Assembly (NCBI GenBank): GCA_033439765.1
Contig: JAULSN010000005.1
Span: forward strand, 1,937,001-2,001,000
From: Lasiosphaeria ovina
Taxonomy: Eukaryota; Ascomycota; Sordariomycetes; Sordariales; Lasiosphaeriaceae
Reading direction: 5' to 3'
Length of the DNA: 64,000 bases
The notes under the pieces were generated by a model. It searched no databases. It was not told the DNA's origin and saw nothing but the letters and a program-made list of their open reading frames with translations. Position 1 is the stretch's first letter, and each line of letters starts with the position of its first letter. Made by a program: the position numbers and the translations under genes. Shown here piece after piece: positions 35,363-47,960 of the stretch.

Positions 35363-38300
35363 CTACTCGAGGCCCAGCCACTTGAGCGCCTTCTGGCTGT
35401 TGCCCTTGTCGGCCTGGCGGCGGAGAAAGAGGGGCATGAGTCGGCGCTCCTCGGCGTCGGATTCGCCAAATCCGTACTCCTCTTCCATGATCAGCAGGTG
35501 CTCAAGCTGCGAGCTCCTGCCGGCAGCGGCGGCGGCCTCCTTTGGAGAGGCGGCGCCACTACCCTTTATGAGCCGCGGTCGGTCCCTTGAGAACGAGGGA
35601 CCAGCGACGGAGAAAGCAGCAATGTCCAGTTCATCGCCACCGCCGCCGTTACCGCCGCCCGCAGACGGCGCAAGTGACGTGCGGCTCTTTATCGACAGGG
35701 TAGGGGATAGCGGGCGGGAGGCAGACCGTGGCCTCGTCGCGTAGTACTCAAGCGGAGATGATGGTGGCGTGTCCAGCAGGGACAAGGTGGGCGAGACCTT
35801 GGGGTGGAAAGTCGGCGAGCTGTGGCTGATTCGCACGGCCTTGCCCTTGGCATTATTGTTGCCGTTGTTGTTGGTGGTGGTGTTAATGTCCGTCGCGAAA
35901 TGGGGGTGGAGTTGATGCATCAAAGAACCCTTCCTAGGAGGAACCTCAGGGACGTAGAAATCCGAGATGGAGACAAGCGTCTCGCGAATCGAGGCGACAA
36001 AGGAGGCAGTCTCGGAGCCGGCCGCCAGGTGCGTGAGGAGGTAGTTGGCCTTTGAGAATTGGCGCGTCCCGGAGAAGGGTCCTTGAGGCCCCGCGGGACT
36101 TTCGTCGTACTCGCTCGCGTCCCCAAAGCCGGGGGGCGCGGACGAGGGTCTCTGAAATGCCGCTGGGTTGTCGCCATTCAGGATGCAAGCAACCTTCAAG
36201 AGGTCTGCGCCTATGAGCTGCTGCAACGCCAGGACCGTAGACAGATGTTCGGCCGGGTACTCGATAATGAGGAAGCGGATGTTGGGGTGGGAACAGATAT
36301 AAGTCTCCAGATGTGGGATGACGAGGCTTGCAAGCAAGGCGCTGTCGGTGAAGGGGTTCTCTCGGGCTTGTCTGGTCAACGGCTGGCACGTGAATGCCTG
36401 CATGGCATTGGCAATGAGATATCTTGCAGCCTTTGTTAGCACGAGGTACAAGCTTGTAACGTATCATCATCAGGGCACTTACCTCAGGTCCAGGTGCCCA
36501 CTTCTAGAGCGCCCGCTTGACTTGGATCCCAGTTTCTCGATCTGGCCAACGACTAGCGAGACGTAGTCCCTCTTCACGCCATTCTCGGCGCCAATGGCTA
36601 GAATCAGATCTGTCCTCCTACCGGCGTTCGAGGCGTTCCGGGGGCCTGCGTCGGAGAATATCGGCTTCCACATACTCTGCATCTCCAGATTCGCGGCTGA
36701 GTGGGACGGACGGTATCCCCACCCATCTAGAGGGAAGACGGAGCCGAAGATTGACCGCAGCGTGTTCTGGATAGAGGCTGCCGTTTGCCCACCAACATTC
36801 AGAGTGTGAAATTTCTGATGCAGGTCAATTGGCGACCTGGTGGATGCGCGAGATGGCGTTGGTGAATGCCGCGGTGAACGCCTGCTCTCAGCGAAGCCCT
36901 TCTGCATCGACGGTATCACTCGATCGCCGTAATACTCGCTAGAAGTGATAGACCCTAGCTCGCTCGGAGCCGCGGCTGTGTGAGGAAAATCACGAGAAGC
37001 CCCTGGGCTAATAGGCGAGGGCGTGAAGGTAGAAAGCGCAAGAGCCTTGTCAGGGATAGTCAACTCTGGAACAGGAGTGCTGACAGAGTAGCCGCCTTTT
37101 CTGAACCTCTTTAGTACTAGTTCATAGACGTCGTCTTGCACGCCGCCGGCAAAATGTATCACGAGGTCTTCGAGAAGGGGCAGGATGGGCTCGAAGGGTT
37201 GCTCAACCGACGATTCAGTCTCCAGCGATGATCTGCGGCCACGGTCCGGCACGGAAGCTTCATCGCCAGCATCAGCCCCTGAGAGCCCCGATCCTTCCTT
37301 GCTTCGCTGAAGTGAGGTTCGGGCCGAAGAAGCCTCGCTGGACTTGTCGAGGCCTGTCTGTCGGGCTTCTTCCGATTCGGCCGGCTTTTGCGGTGGATCG
37401 CTCTGCATTGTAGCAATGCTCGAGCCACTTGAGGATTGTTTTCCATTCTGGTTGCCGACCCTGGACGGCTGTCTTCTTGGGAGCGGTGAGACCATGTCCG
37501 CCAAGCTCCTGTCGTCTTCACTGTCGAGGAAGCTGCGCTCCAACGATCTTGATCTTTTCCCTTGTTTTTGCTTCGGGAGCAGGCGGATGCTGGCAACTCG
37601 GATCCGTCTATGCCCAAGGCGGTCGGGCGAGGAAGGACGAGAGCTTGGGTAATCTGACGACGGCGAAACCAGAGAGCTTGCTCCATCGGACGCTTCGTCG
37701 ACCCAGCTTAGCGAGGCCAACGGGACCCTCGCCTCTAGGCCTTGGACACCGGCCGACACTTGAAGTATCGCAGCCAAGCATTGGTCGGCGAAACCCACAG
37801 GATAACTCTGTGTTAGCCTCGAGCGCGAAGATGACCTGGAGGGCTGCATGATATCGGCAAAGTGGAGAGCAGATAAGCTCAGACTCCGTCTCGACCGCAT
37901 ACTCGGCATGCGACCCGACCTGGCAGAGAGGTCCATGTCGTTGGTGGGTGGCTGCAAGCTGTCTGTCTCCATGTAGAGGGCATCTGCAGCTCTCATTGCT
38001 CGTGTGATTGGGTCCTCGTTTCTGTCGCTCTCGCCTCCGCGTACAGCCTGCTCCCTGGTTCTTGGGTCTCCGCTCGTCTTCCCGCTGCTTCCTGCAACGG
38101 GAGACGCACCGGGTGCCAGGCTATGATGGCTCGAAACTTCGCGTGAGAGGCGCGAGACATCCGTGACGTTGGAGGCCCGCTTGCTCTTCAGCAGGCCAGC
38201 AACGCCCTTGCTCGCGAGTCTGTTGAACATAGACTCTGCTTTCTTGATGTCTCCGTCTGTTTGGTTCTTGCTGATGGCCGAGAGACACGAGACCTGGGCC

Positions 38301-38596
38301 CCGACAGTTCCCCCATCCATGAAGACGATCCGTCTCTTGTCCACTGTCGAGTGCCGTAGAAACTCGACAGCAACCGCATGCCGTGCTTTGGCAGCATCGT
38401 GGACTTGGCGAATGACGTGTTTGCCGGCAAACGGCTGTTCGCCATGGTCTGCCGACAAGTAATGCCGAAGGCTGGGAAGCACCAGGATCTGGGGTGACGT
38501 GGGCAGAAGGCGCAACTGGGTTGAAACCAGCTCCAAAGGGCCCTCGAAGGCAACGATATTCCCCTGTAGCTGGGACTGCTCGGGAGACTTTGCCAT
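35363..38596 (-). CDS. Gastric-mucin-like conserved fungal protein
   Basis: On the minus strand the exons are 38596-36483 and 36422-35363, giving 1057 residues; the 60-nt intron has a GTAAGT donor and GCTAAC branch site. The N-terminal conserved block (about residues 1-110) contains FEGPLELVSTQLRLLPTSPQ, and a second conserved block contains AMRAADALYMETDSLQP. A Ser/Arg-rich, probably disordered middle follows, then a conserved module around FEPILPLLEDLVIHF. The splice join falls in another conserved part that continues as YLIANAMQAFTCQPLTRQARENPF, followed by HPNIRFLIIEYPAEHLSTVL. The name is a database convention for this ascomycete family and reflects Ser/Thr richness, not a shown mucin role. 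No signal peptide or membrane helix is evident, so it is probably intracellular. Function unknown. Confidence 0.82.
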
Positions 38597-41574
38597 TTTT
38601 AGAAGCAAGCTGCCAGTGGCAATGAGAGATGACTTTCTCGTAAAAGAGTAGACGGCAGACGGCAGGCGTATACGAGTGCAAAGATGCAGATGCCACGGAG
38701 TCTCGTTGCGATGTGATGTTGGAGATGAGCCAGCAGGTAGGTCGTGGGGGACGGGTGTTTGCTTGGATTATACAAACCGGGGCCCGCAAACAGACCAGAC
38801 TTCCTCCTCCCGCGTATCGCCGATTCGGACGACGACAACGTGGGAAACGAAATAGAGTGGCTTGCAAAAAGAAAGAAACCAAGACTAGTGGCGGCCCCGG
38901 GCTGAGCGGTCCGGGGTAGAATGTTCGAGGGAGAGGGGGTGGCTTGCCGTGAGACCGGAGCTGATATCTAAAAGGACAAGGAGCAGAGAGACGAGGGCAG
39001 GGGAGGCACGAGGTGATAATGCAGCCAGGTCAACAAATTGCGTTCATCTCAAAAGCCGGCGCATAAGTCACGCCATGCCGTACAGACAATCAGAGATTCA
39101 GACGAAAGATAAAAAGTGGTTGGGGGGACTTGAACGGCAGGAAAGGAAGAAAAGAAGGGGAAAAATGGGGCAGCACAAGCTTGACTGAGTGAGGATAGCT
39201 TCACTCTTGTGCCTCAGTGTGAACCACAACAAGTCCGACCTACGGCTCCTTGACGGAAAGCGGCATAGCAGACCCGAGCTTCGGGGGGGCCAGGCCAGGC
39301 TCAATTGCTCGCTGCTTTGCCAGGCAGGCCAGGCCAGGACCCGAGATGCCCAGTCCTACACAAGATCGATCCCCCGACCTACTGCGTAGACGTAGTGGCC
39401 CTTGCCTTGCTTGGCCTCGCATGCATGTATGTCATGGAGGAGCCCTGTCAAACATGACATGTTGACCGACTGTGCCCCCAGCAGAACCCAATAGCGCGCT
39501 GTGTATGTAAGGTAGTAGGCTTGTGTATTTGACAATACGTTATGTCGGCCTTCACGTATTCACCTGGATCGGCATGTGCACCCGGACGGGACTGCTCCTC
39601 CCGTGTCATGTTGGGAGGCCAGCACGCGAGGGAGCCGATGTCGACCTATTCTATCCGATGGTTCAAGACGATCAAAAGGCAAGCGCTGACTGTTGACAGC
39701 GACTGATGTGTGTCACGGTCAGGAAACGCCCCGTGTGGGTGTGGGTGTGGGACCAAAACGACCTCCTACTGTAGGTCGTCCCGCTCACGGACGCGTGAGG
39801 CAGGGGCCGACAGCTGAAAAAGGAGGGAGGGCTTCCACGCCTACTGCGCAGGTATTCTGTTGAAGGGTCACCCCACCGGTCGCCAGAGCAGAGGCCACAG
39901 GGCTGCTGGGTCCCTGGAGCGGAGAATTCCATGCGGTTGCTGTTACCTGGCTAGTGCTGCACCCAGCCGTCGATCCTTTCGGGAGCTACTAAGCCAGCCA
40001 GTAGGCGGGGGAGATTCAGATAACTGCAGCAGGTGCACGGTACGGATAACGCAGTGGTGCACTGTGTCCATGTGTATGTAATGTCCCTCCCCCATGTTCC
40101 ATCTAGAGCCTGACGACGTGCGTGAACATATTAATAGGCAAGGTACTCCGTACCTGAGCCCGCACAGCTCGTCCGCCCAATCAGAGGCCGACGCTAACAC
40201 CATAGAACGGCCAGTGCCTCGTGTTTGCGTTTGGGGAAGGCTGCGCTTCACTGGGTCGAGCAGACGACGCCGTCTAGTCCAAGTTGCAATGGGACAATAA
40301 TGCTACTACGGAACTCGACCGCCTGGCACCACTGATAAGGCGCGTGCCGCGTCTGTTACACTTGGCCGTCAGGCGCGCCGCAGGAATGCAGTCAGCTGCA
40401 GCTTTGGTTGACTTTGCGCCGTCAAACTCTGCTCCATGCCTTGCTTTTTGACAGACGGCGCCGAGCTTGAGGCGGCGCGGGCGGGCTGGTATCCTGTGCC
40501 GACGGGGCGGGATGTTACACCAAACGGGTTGGACCAGTGCCTTTGTCGATGTTCGGGTTGCTGTTGGGAGTCTGTCGCCTACCTTAGCCCTTTTGGGTCT
40601 TGGAGAGAGGAGGGATGGCGACAATGCCTCGTTGGTGCAGGCAGGTCTCGGTGGATGTCATGTTGTGTATGTACGCACTGTCCGTACTCCGTTCTGTACA
40701 ACACTGTACTATCCGCATGTGAGAACAGAATGTGTCTGTCTGGGGTCCACGAGCTCGTGGCTGCCGGGGTTCGCTAAGAATGAAACAAACTCGTCTAACT
40801 CCCCTCAAGCAAAGCAAAGAAAGCACTCTCGGGGTTCCAGCCTCGTCGTCGAATTTTCTTTGGTTGTCCTAAGTTCTGGCGGGGTCTCTGACCACCCTCG
40901 AAGAGCATCGGTGCAATAACCGTGCCCCCCCTGCATGAGCTATCGGCGGCTTAGTGAACGTGGAGAAGACGAAACACCCTAGTAATAACTCCCTAAGCTT
41001 TCTTGCGGTCTGCAAGCCACGAATGCAGAGCCAGCTTGTTCCGGACTTGTTCCCCGTGGGGGTGCTCTCCACAGTCCAATCAGTTCGCACTCGCACTTTC
41101 TGTAACTGCGACTTCCGTGACTTGGAGCATCACACAAGACCTTCAGTCATGCTGCTTCGCTAGCTGCACAGATTTGAGCTCCCAAAGCCGGCGGCTCACC
41201 TGCGTCACTGTTGAGTAGAATAACTTCATAAGGTTGGGAGCAAACGATTACATGCGTAGCTGTACCTGGGTTTCAAAATCTGCGAGAACCATATGCTCTC
41301 TCGTCCTTTGGTTCAAGTTGGCCCGGTTTGTTTGTGGGATCACCGTGCGACAGGCACCCCTGAGGACTGCGCGGGAAGTCAATCTGGACCATGCCTTGCA
41401 ATCTCGACTGGCCCGCTCCAGCCAACAAGGATACCACGTGTGACGCGACGGAATGCCGAAACAAACATGGTTGTCACCCGCGTGGTCCAAAGCCTTTAGC
41501 GACATGCACAATTTCGAATTCGGGATAGGCTGTTGAGATGCAGTACGTTTATTCTTTTCGTCATCGTTTCACGT
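38597..41574. other. Intergenic region with no supportable gene
   Basis: About 3 kb lie upstream of the gastric-mucin-like gene (-) and downstream of the WD40 gene (-). It contains a GGCCA-rich patch (39290-39336), a perfect TACTCCGTA at 40144-40152, and near copies around 40683. Short frames on both strands have no recognisable domain. Confidence 0.6.
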
Positions 41575-43001
41575 CTAATCATCATCTTCCATGAGTGCAG
41601 CGAGTTCGGCTTCCTCGTCCGCCGTCATCAAGTCGCCGCCCTTGGCCTCGTCTTCATCTTCCTTATCAGTGGCTTCGACGGGGGCCTCTTGCTCCTTGAC
41701 AAGGGCACCGAGGGCGGCCTTTTCCAGTGGCCACGTCCTGACGGTGCCGTCAATACTCACGCTGCACACCTTTGCGGCCCCGCTGGGGCTTTTGACAATG
41801 ATCAGGTCGGTCACCTCGTCGTAGTGGCCCTCGAGAGAGCAGTGGAGCTGTCCCGACGAGCGATCCCAGAACTTGACGTCTTCGTCTCTCCCCGCCGTGA
41901 TGACCCACTGGTCCGTGACGGCCACGGCACGGACATGGCCGCCGTGGTTAAATGTATCGTCGCAGCCAGCAAAGTCTGTTATCCGCGACAGGCATTTTGC
42001 CGTGCCGTCGCCGCTCGCCGTCCACAGGTCGACCTCGTCTGTATCGTGGTCGAACACAAGTTTGTAGACGGTTGTCTCGTGTTCGAGAATTGTGTGGCGT
42101 TCGGTGCCCGGCGTATCAGAGGAAGAGTCGACAATCTTCTCCCAGCCGTCGCTCCGGATCTTCCAGCGACGGATGTGGGGGTCACTGCTGGCGCTGAGCA
42201 GATGAATTTCGTCCGTCGTCGACGAGACATGGTCAACGACAAGGTCCTGTAGGCTCATCATGTTCACGATGCCATCCTGCAGCGTGTGCAGCCGCTCGCC
42301 TGAAGCAATATCCCAGACGATGATCCGTTTGTCCGCGCCACCGCTAATGAGGACGTGCTTGTCTCCTAACCGTGCGCAGACGACTGCCTTGACAAAGTCA
42401 GAGTGGCCCAGATACTTGCGTCCGGGTGCCTTGGTGGCGAGGTCCCAGGACCACACGGCCTTGTCCCAAGAACCAGCGAAGAGAGTGCCGAACCCCGGGC
42501 CCCCGACGGCGATGGAGCAGACTGGGGCACCAGGGCCACGGTAGACGACTGGCTTGGCGTTTTCGGCGTCCTGCAGGCGGCCGAAGACGAAAACGCCAGG
42601 CAATTAGATGATATCCCTTTCATTTGCATCGAGTAATAACAAAAGCGGCAGCGGCAGCAGCAGCGGTAGCAGCGGGAGCAGCAGCAATCTCATCACACAC
42701 GTACATCCAGCTTGACTTGGCGCACTGATCCCGTCGACTCGGCCACGAGGATGGCAGACGAGGGAGACCTTGGGTCTGCTACAGCGGCCAGGATCTTTGA
42801 CTTGAGCACGATGGGATTGCCATGCCGATTGCCGGCTTTGGCCGCGCGTCTCTTCCTCAGCTCCTGCTCAGCGCTGGGAACAATTTGGAATCGTCGATTA
42901 GCAGTGCCCTCATGTTAGGTTGTGCGTTCGGGCAAAGGGATGGATGATAGATGGTGCGCTCACTCGGTCTCGAAAAAGTGTCTGGGGTCTGAAGACTGCA
43001 T
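41575..43001 (-). CDS. WD40-repeat protein
   Basis: On the minus strand the exons are 43001-42964, 42873-42705 and 42570-41575, giving 400 residues. Introns are 90 and 134 nt; the second contains a CAG/CTG repeat. The first exon is 38 nt. An N-terminal basic helix (ELRKRRAAKAG) leads into at least five WD40-like blades, visible as FAGSWDKAVWSWDL, ISGGADKRIIVWDI, WTASGDGTAKCLSR, ITAGRDEDVKFWDR and VSIDGTVRTWPL. These predict a beta-propeller scaffold. The C terminus is acidic and ends DLMTADEEAELAALMEDDD. I do not recognise a specific orthologue with confidence. It is divergent from the Ctf4/Mcl1 gene across a gap of about 870 bp. Confidence 0.82.
42644..42690. repeat. CAG/CTG-type trinucleotide repeat inside an intron
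   Basis: An imperfect AGC/GGC repeat of about 15 units lies within intron 2 of the WD40 gene (intron 42704-42571). On the transcribed RNA it reads as GCU/GCC repeats, between the donor and the branch region. Confidence 0.85.
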
Positions 43002-43874
43002 CTCGGGTGTCTGTGGGTTGGGCAAATAGGAATTACTCCCGTGCAATTGAAAGGCGACGGGAACTGTGGTCGGAGTCTGGGGGATTGCTCCTTCCTTCCT
43101 CTGATTTAAGGGCGAATAAAGCTTCGAGTTCCAGCGACGAGAGGTCGGTGCTGCCTGCCCGACGAGCACGGCTCTTGTCCAAATCGGAGCCTGAACTGGG
43201 TCACCGCCTGTGCTGGGCCGAGCGGAGCCCATCCGTCGTCCGTTCCATACCGGTAGTTACCTGGTTCTTAGGTAAGGAAGGGGCGAATGCACAGGGCTTT
43301 CTGCCTTCTGGGCGAGCCCCGACGGCCACGTGCCTGTGGCCTTCAGCGGGTGTCCTTCAACACCGTGCATGTCGTCAAAGTACGGGTACTAAGCTAATGA
43401 AGACGTGTGATTTCATAAAAATCATCTGTAATTGATTTTATACATACCTACCGATTGAGGGGAGCCAGGCAATCATGAAAGGCATCTAGACACATAGTAC
43501 GGAGGTACAGATCCGTATGAACATAACATACGGAGTGGAGTTAGTACGGTGCAAGTGGGATGGAAGTGGGAAGTGGGGCAGCAAACGCGTCCCCTGAAAG
43601 TGCAGAGGGCCCAGTGTAAATTGCGACGCGGTTTTGACGCGTCTTCTGCGCGAGCAGCTCAGCACCACGCTCCACGTCTCCAACAGCCAAACTTCCAAAG
43701 CCTTGGCCAAACAGACATTCACCCCCAAAAGGCTCGCCTCGGCATGGTAACTCGGCAATTGCAACTCTTGTAACCTCCAAACACCCGGATTCTGGAATCT
43801 GCGCATCTTGAGCTTAAGTCGAGAGTCGAGAGTCGAGAGTCGAGAGTCGAGAGTCGAATTGACAGGCGACGAGG
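43002..43874. other. Divergent promoter region of WD40 and Ctf4/Mcl1 genes
   Basis: An 873-bp gap separates two divergent start codons, so it must hold both promoters and leaders. It contains TACGGAG-type motifs near 43498 and 43528 and a heptanucleotide array right before the Ctf4/Mcl1 start codon. Confidence 0.7.
43818..43858. repeat. GTCGAGA heptanucleotide array
   Basis: Five perfect GTCGAGA units plus a partial sixth end 16 bases before the ATG at 43875. The array would be in the 5' leader of the Ctf4/Mcl1 mRNA. Confidence 0.92.
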
Positions 43875-46596
43875 ATGACGTCTCTCGTCTCTCGGCCGCG
43901 GCCACGCCCTGCCCACACTCAGGGGCCCACGCACTGCGCCTACACGCCGGACGGTTCCAAGCTCGTGACGGTCGGGTCCAACAACACAATCCGCCTCTAC
44001 AAGACGGGCTTTGACGGCGAGCCCGCAAACATTGACGAGTGCCAAGAGCAGAACCTCGCCGTGTCTACTGGCAACGACTTTTTTGTCGCTGGCTCCGAAG
44101 ACGGCACCGTCAGCCTCTACTCGCTCGACACGAACCAATTCGACCGCTTCCTGCTGCGCACTTCGTTGCCTGTCCGCGATGTTGCCCTCTCACCCGATAA
44201 CCAATGGTGTGCTGTAGCTAGTGACGAGCTCACCGTCAGGCTGGTCAACGTCAAAGACAACACACACTTGCGCACGTTGAAGGAACATGGGAAGCCCACA
44301 AAGCATCTCGCGTTTGATCCTCGCGGGTCCTTGCTTGCGCTCTCGTGCACAGACGGCGTCATTTATATCTACTCCCTGACTGCGGATCATCCCGAGCTAA
44401 TTCGCACAGTCGACGGCGTCATTGGCAGGGTCGAGACCGAGGCCGACGCCTCGTCAAAGGTCGCCTGGCACCCTGATGGACGTGCCTTTGCTGTGCCCAC
44501 GCCCATGAGAGATATCCAAGTCGTGTCCAAGAATGACTGGGAGAAGCAGCGCGTTTTCTCAAACGGGCACGACGGGGATATCACTGCACTTGCCTGGTCT
44601 CCAAACGGCGCGTTGCTCGCCTCGGCCGCCAAGGATAAGCGACTGCTGATCTGGTCCACCAGCGACCAGACGGTCGTTGCCAGGTACGAATACCCCAATG
44701 TCATCGACATTGCCTGGCATCCGACCAGGAATCTGCTCTCTTTTACCACATCAGACGGCGAGGTCTTCATCTGCCCCAACTTCATCTCCGAACAGTTTTC
44801 GTCCCTCCTTCGTCTTCCCAAGCAGCCCGCCCCTTTCATCCACGACCCTTTGGCAGAGATATCTGCCAATGGCCGAAAGCCCGACGCCAATGGTCATAAG
44901 CCCGCGCCAAACGCGCGGCGGAACTCGCTGGAGAGCTTAGACAACCTGCTCGACGAGAACTACGGCGACTTGGATGACGACTTCGTCGTTGACGACGACG
45001 GGGCTGGCTACACGCTCAATGTCGGCCGAAAGCGCCCGGCCGAGGATGATGGCATCTTTGCGGACCACCCCCAGAAGCGCGGAAATTTCCTCCAACCGCA
45101 GCACCACGAGCCTTTTCAGCCTGGCTCAACTCCGTGGCGCGGCAACCGCAAGTACCTTTGTCTGAACCTGATCGGGTTTGTGTGGACCGTGGACCAGGAC
45201 TCGCACCACACGGTGACCATCGAGTTTTACGATCACGAATTCCACAGGGATCTCCACTTTACCGATACCTTTCTCTATGACAAGGCCTGTCTGAACGACA
45301 AGGGTGCTCTCTTTTCCTGTCCTCCCAAGGACGACGCCCCTGCTGTTGTATTTTACCGCCCCCATGAAACCTGGACGCAGCGGAGCGACTGGAGAACGCA
45401 GCTCCCCCAAGGCGAAGCTGTGCTGGCGATGTCACTCAGTGACTCCTTTGTGACCGTTGTGACAGCCCAGTATGTGAGGGTGTACACGCTGTTTGGCATT
45501 CCCTATCGGGTGTACCGGCCCAAAAGCATGCCTGTTGTGACGTGCGCCAGTTGGCGAGACTATGTCCTTACCATGGGTAACGGCCCAGTCGGCGCCGATG
45601 GCATGTCTAAGCTCCTCTACAGCATTCAGAACATCAAGCGAGATGAGATCTGCCAGAACGAGGATATAGTAGCTTTACCAGAAGGCGCTACGGTCCAAAG
45701 CGTTTTCTTCTCAGACAGCGGCGTAAGTTCTTTTCTGGTATCGGGGTTAAACAATAACTCTCCCTTTTGCTTCCAATATCCTAGCTAACGCAGATATTCT
45801 TGCTCAGGACCCGTGTATATATGACTCGACAGGAACGCTGCTGACGCTCCTGCACTGGCGCCATCCGTCCCGTGCATCGTGGATTCCGCTGCTTGACACA
45901 AAGCTGCTGCCGCGCCTGGCCTCGGGGCGGAAACACGAATCATACTTTCCTGTTGCTGTTGCTGACAACAAGTTCCACTGCATCATTCTCAAGGGCGGAG
46001 ACAAATATCCGTACTTCCCGAGACCACTCTTGTCCGATTTTGAGTTTTCCATCCCGCTCAGCTCTGCTCCGACTCGGAAAGGCAAGAAGAAGGAGAAGAA
46101 GAAGCACAGAAATGGGCTTGACGACGAAGACCTAGAAATGATCAATGGCAGCGACGGCGGCGAGGGATCGTCAGACGACGAAGAGGAAGAAGACGAGACC
46201 CAAGGCGACGAATCCGCCTCGGAGCCCAAAAAGCTCGAGCAGGCTTTCCTGCTCAGGGGCGTGCAGGCCACGCAGCTCGCCGACCTTATCGATGCCACCA
46301 CCAGCTCAGCCGGCCAGCGCAACGCCCTCGTAAAGCTTGAGCTTGAAATCGACAAGGCCCTCCTGCAGCTCCTCGCAGTCGAGTGCCGCGAGGGTGAGGA
46401 CCGCGGCATGCGTGCCCTCGAGGTTGTTCAGCTCATGCGCGACCGCTCCGGCCGCATGATTGAGGCGGCCGGCAAGGTTGCCGACCGCTACGGCAGGACC
46501 GTTCTTGGCGAAAAGATTCGCGAGGTTGGCGAGCAGCGTGTCAGTGGCCGCGGCGGCGCATTTGGAGAAGACGACGACGGCGATGACTTCCCCTGA
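43875..46596 (+). CDS. mcl1: Ctf4/Mcl1/AND-1 replisome adaptor
   Basis: Ctf4/Mcl1 trimers link the CMG helicase to DNA polymerase alpha-primase and to cohesion factors at the replication fork. Exons 43875-45722 and 45808-46596 give 878 residues; the 85-nt intron has a GTAAGT donor and ends TGCTCAG. An N-terminal WD40 propeller spans about residues 10-300 (for example GPTHCAYTPDGSKLVTVGS and DGDITALAWSPNGALLASAA). An acidic linker follows (about residues 355-385), then the SepB/trimerisation propeller, starting near PWRGNRKYLCLNLIGFVWT. After that come a Lys-rich segment (KGKKKEKKKHR) followed by an acidic run, and the C-terminal helical region ending in DRYGRTVLGEKIREVGEQR. Human AND-1 has an additional HMG box, which is absent here, as in yeasts. 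Confidence 0.93.
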
Positions 46597-47960
46597 ATCA
46601 CTCGAAGGATGAGAGAGCCGAGCGTCGGTTGAAATGGTGTGCGTGCGAAATTACGTGGCCGCCTACTGAATTGCACAGCGCCCGACTTTCTTTTTGCTTT
46701 CTCATATTTATAGAATCGCGGTCTGGGGCATCACTTGGAAAGTTTTGTAGCAGCTTTTGTTTCTTCTATTGTATGTATGTACAATGGTGAAAGGTTCACT
46801 CACCCTTGTATCTACTCTACCTACAAACACCAAACGCACACACACAAAAGAGGAAACACACGCACATGGCACGACAACCGGGTCGAGTCGTAATGATGAT
46901 GAACACGCGAGCAATGCAAAACGGGGGGAACAAAAAAGGGAATACAAAACAGAAAAAAGTACCCCTATACAAAGTCGATACTTGTCTCCCCCCCCCTTGT
47001 CCGATTTTAATGGCATAATGCAGTTAACCACTCCCCCCGCCCCGTCTTCCCAACCTCTTTTTGTTTGGTTTAGTTTTGATCTGCAAGGTACGGTACCTTG
47101 CGGTAGGTCGGGTCGGGTCGGGTTCAGTTTTAGGCATGCCTTTTTCATTTGTGTCTTGTTTCCTTGTTTGGTCGACAATGCCATGAATGATGTACATACA
47201 TACATGGGACATGCCGTCCAAGCCCTCACCCCCCCACGCATCATTATGTGTTTGTGTATGTGTGGGTGTGTGTTACACAAAGGCATGAATGAAGCAAGGT
47301 CGGTCTATATATAGCATCCGGGATGCTATTTATTATTTATTGTTGTTGTTTGCGGTCTGGCTGGTGCATATACATACATGCTGTGCGGAGCGGAGCGGAT
47401 GGGATTAGTAGGTAGACTACATGTTGTTGAAATTTGCTCCGATGGAGAAAGACCAATGGACACGATGTGCGTAGCGTACGGAGAATTACTACGACCCTTT
47501 TTTTTTTTGGTTCGCCCTTTTGTCGGAGGCAAAAGGGGGTCATGTTTTGTTGTGCAAGTTGTTGCATTTCGTCGCCGGCAGTTGGGGACAGGGGGGTGGG
47601 GGTTGATTAGTTGATCCCATGCGAATGGGATGCTCTTCCCCTTGCTCGCCGAGACTGGCTACCTAACGACCGGCGATGGTTTTGCAGCATGGTATGTAGG
47701 TACAGCATGTATCTTAACCCATCTAACCGACAAACTGCCGTAGGAGGCAAACCGGCAAAGTTCCGCCATGGCCAGCCAACCTAGGTTGTGCCGCCTTGCA
47801 GCAGCAAACTTATTGCCCTTTCCTTGACTTGCTTTGCACGTGCATGCAGGTTAGATGCACGGCAATCTTCACTTTCGTAGGGTGTGTAATCACCTCAAGC
47901 TAGAACTAATGTACGGGCCTGCTTCGGTAGCTTTAGTGTTGATGTTGCTGACGAAGTTGC

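Noticed and set aside
42874..42910. Alternative start at an ATG near 42912 for the WD40 gene
   Set aside because: That frame meets a stop within 20 codons. The upstream ATG at 43001 with a 90-nt intron gives an uninterrupted, family-like N terminus.
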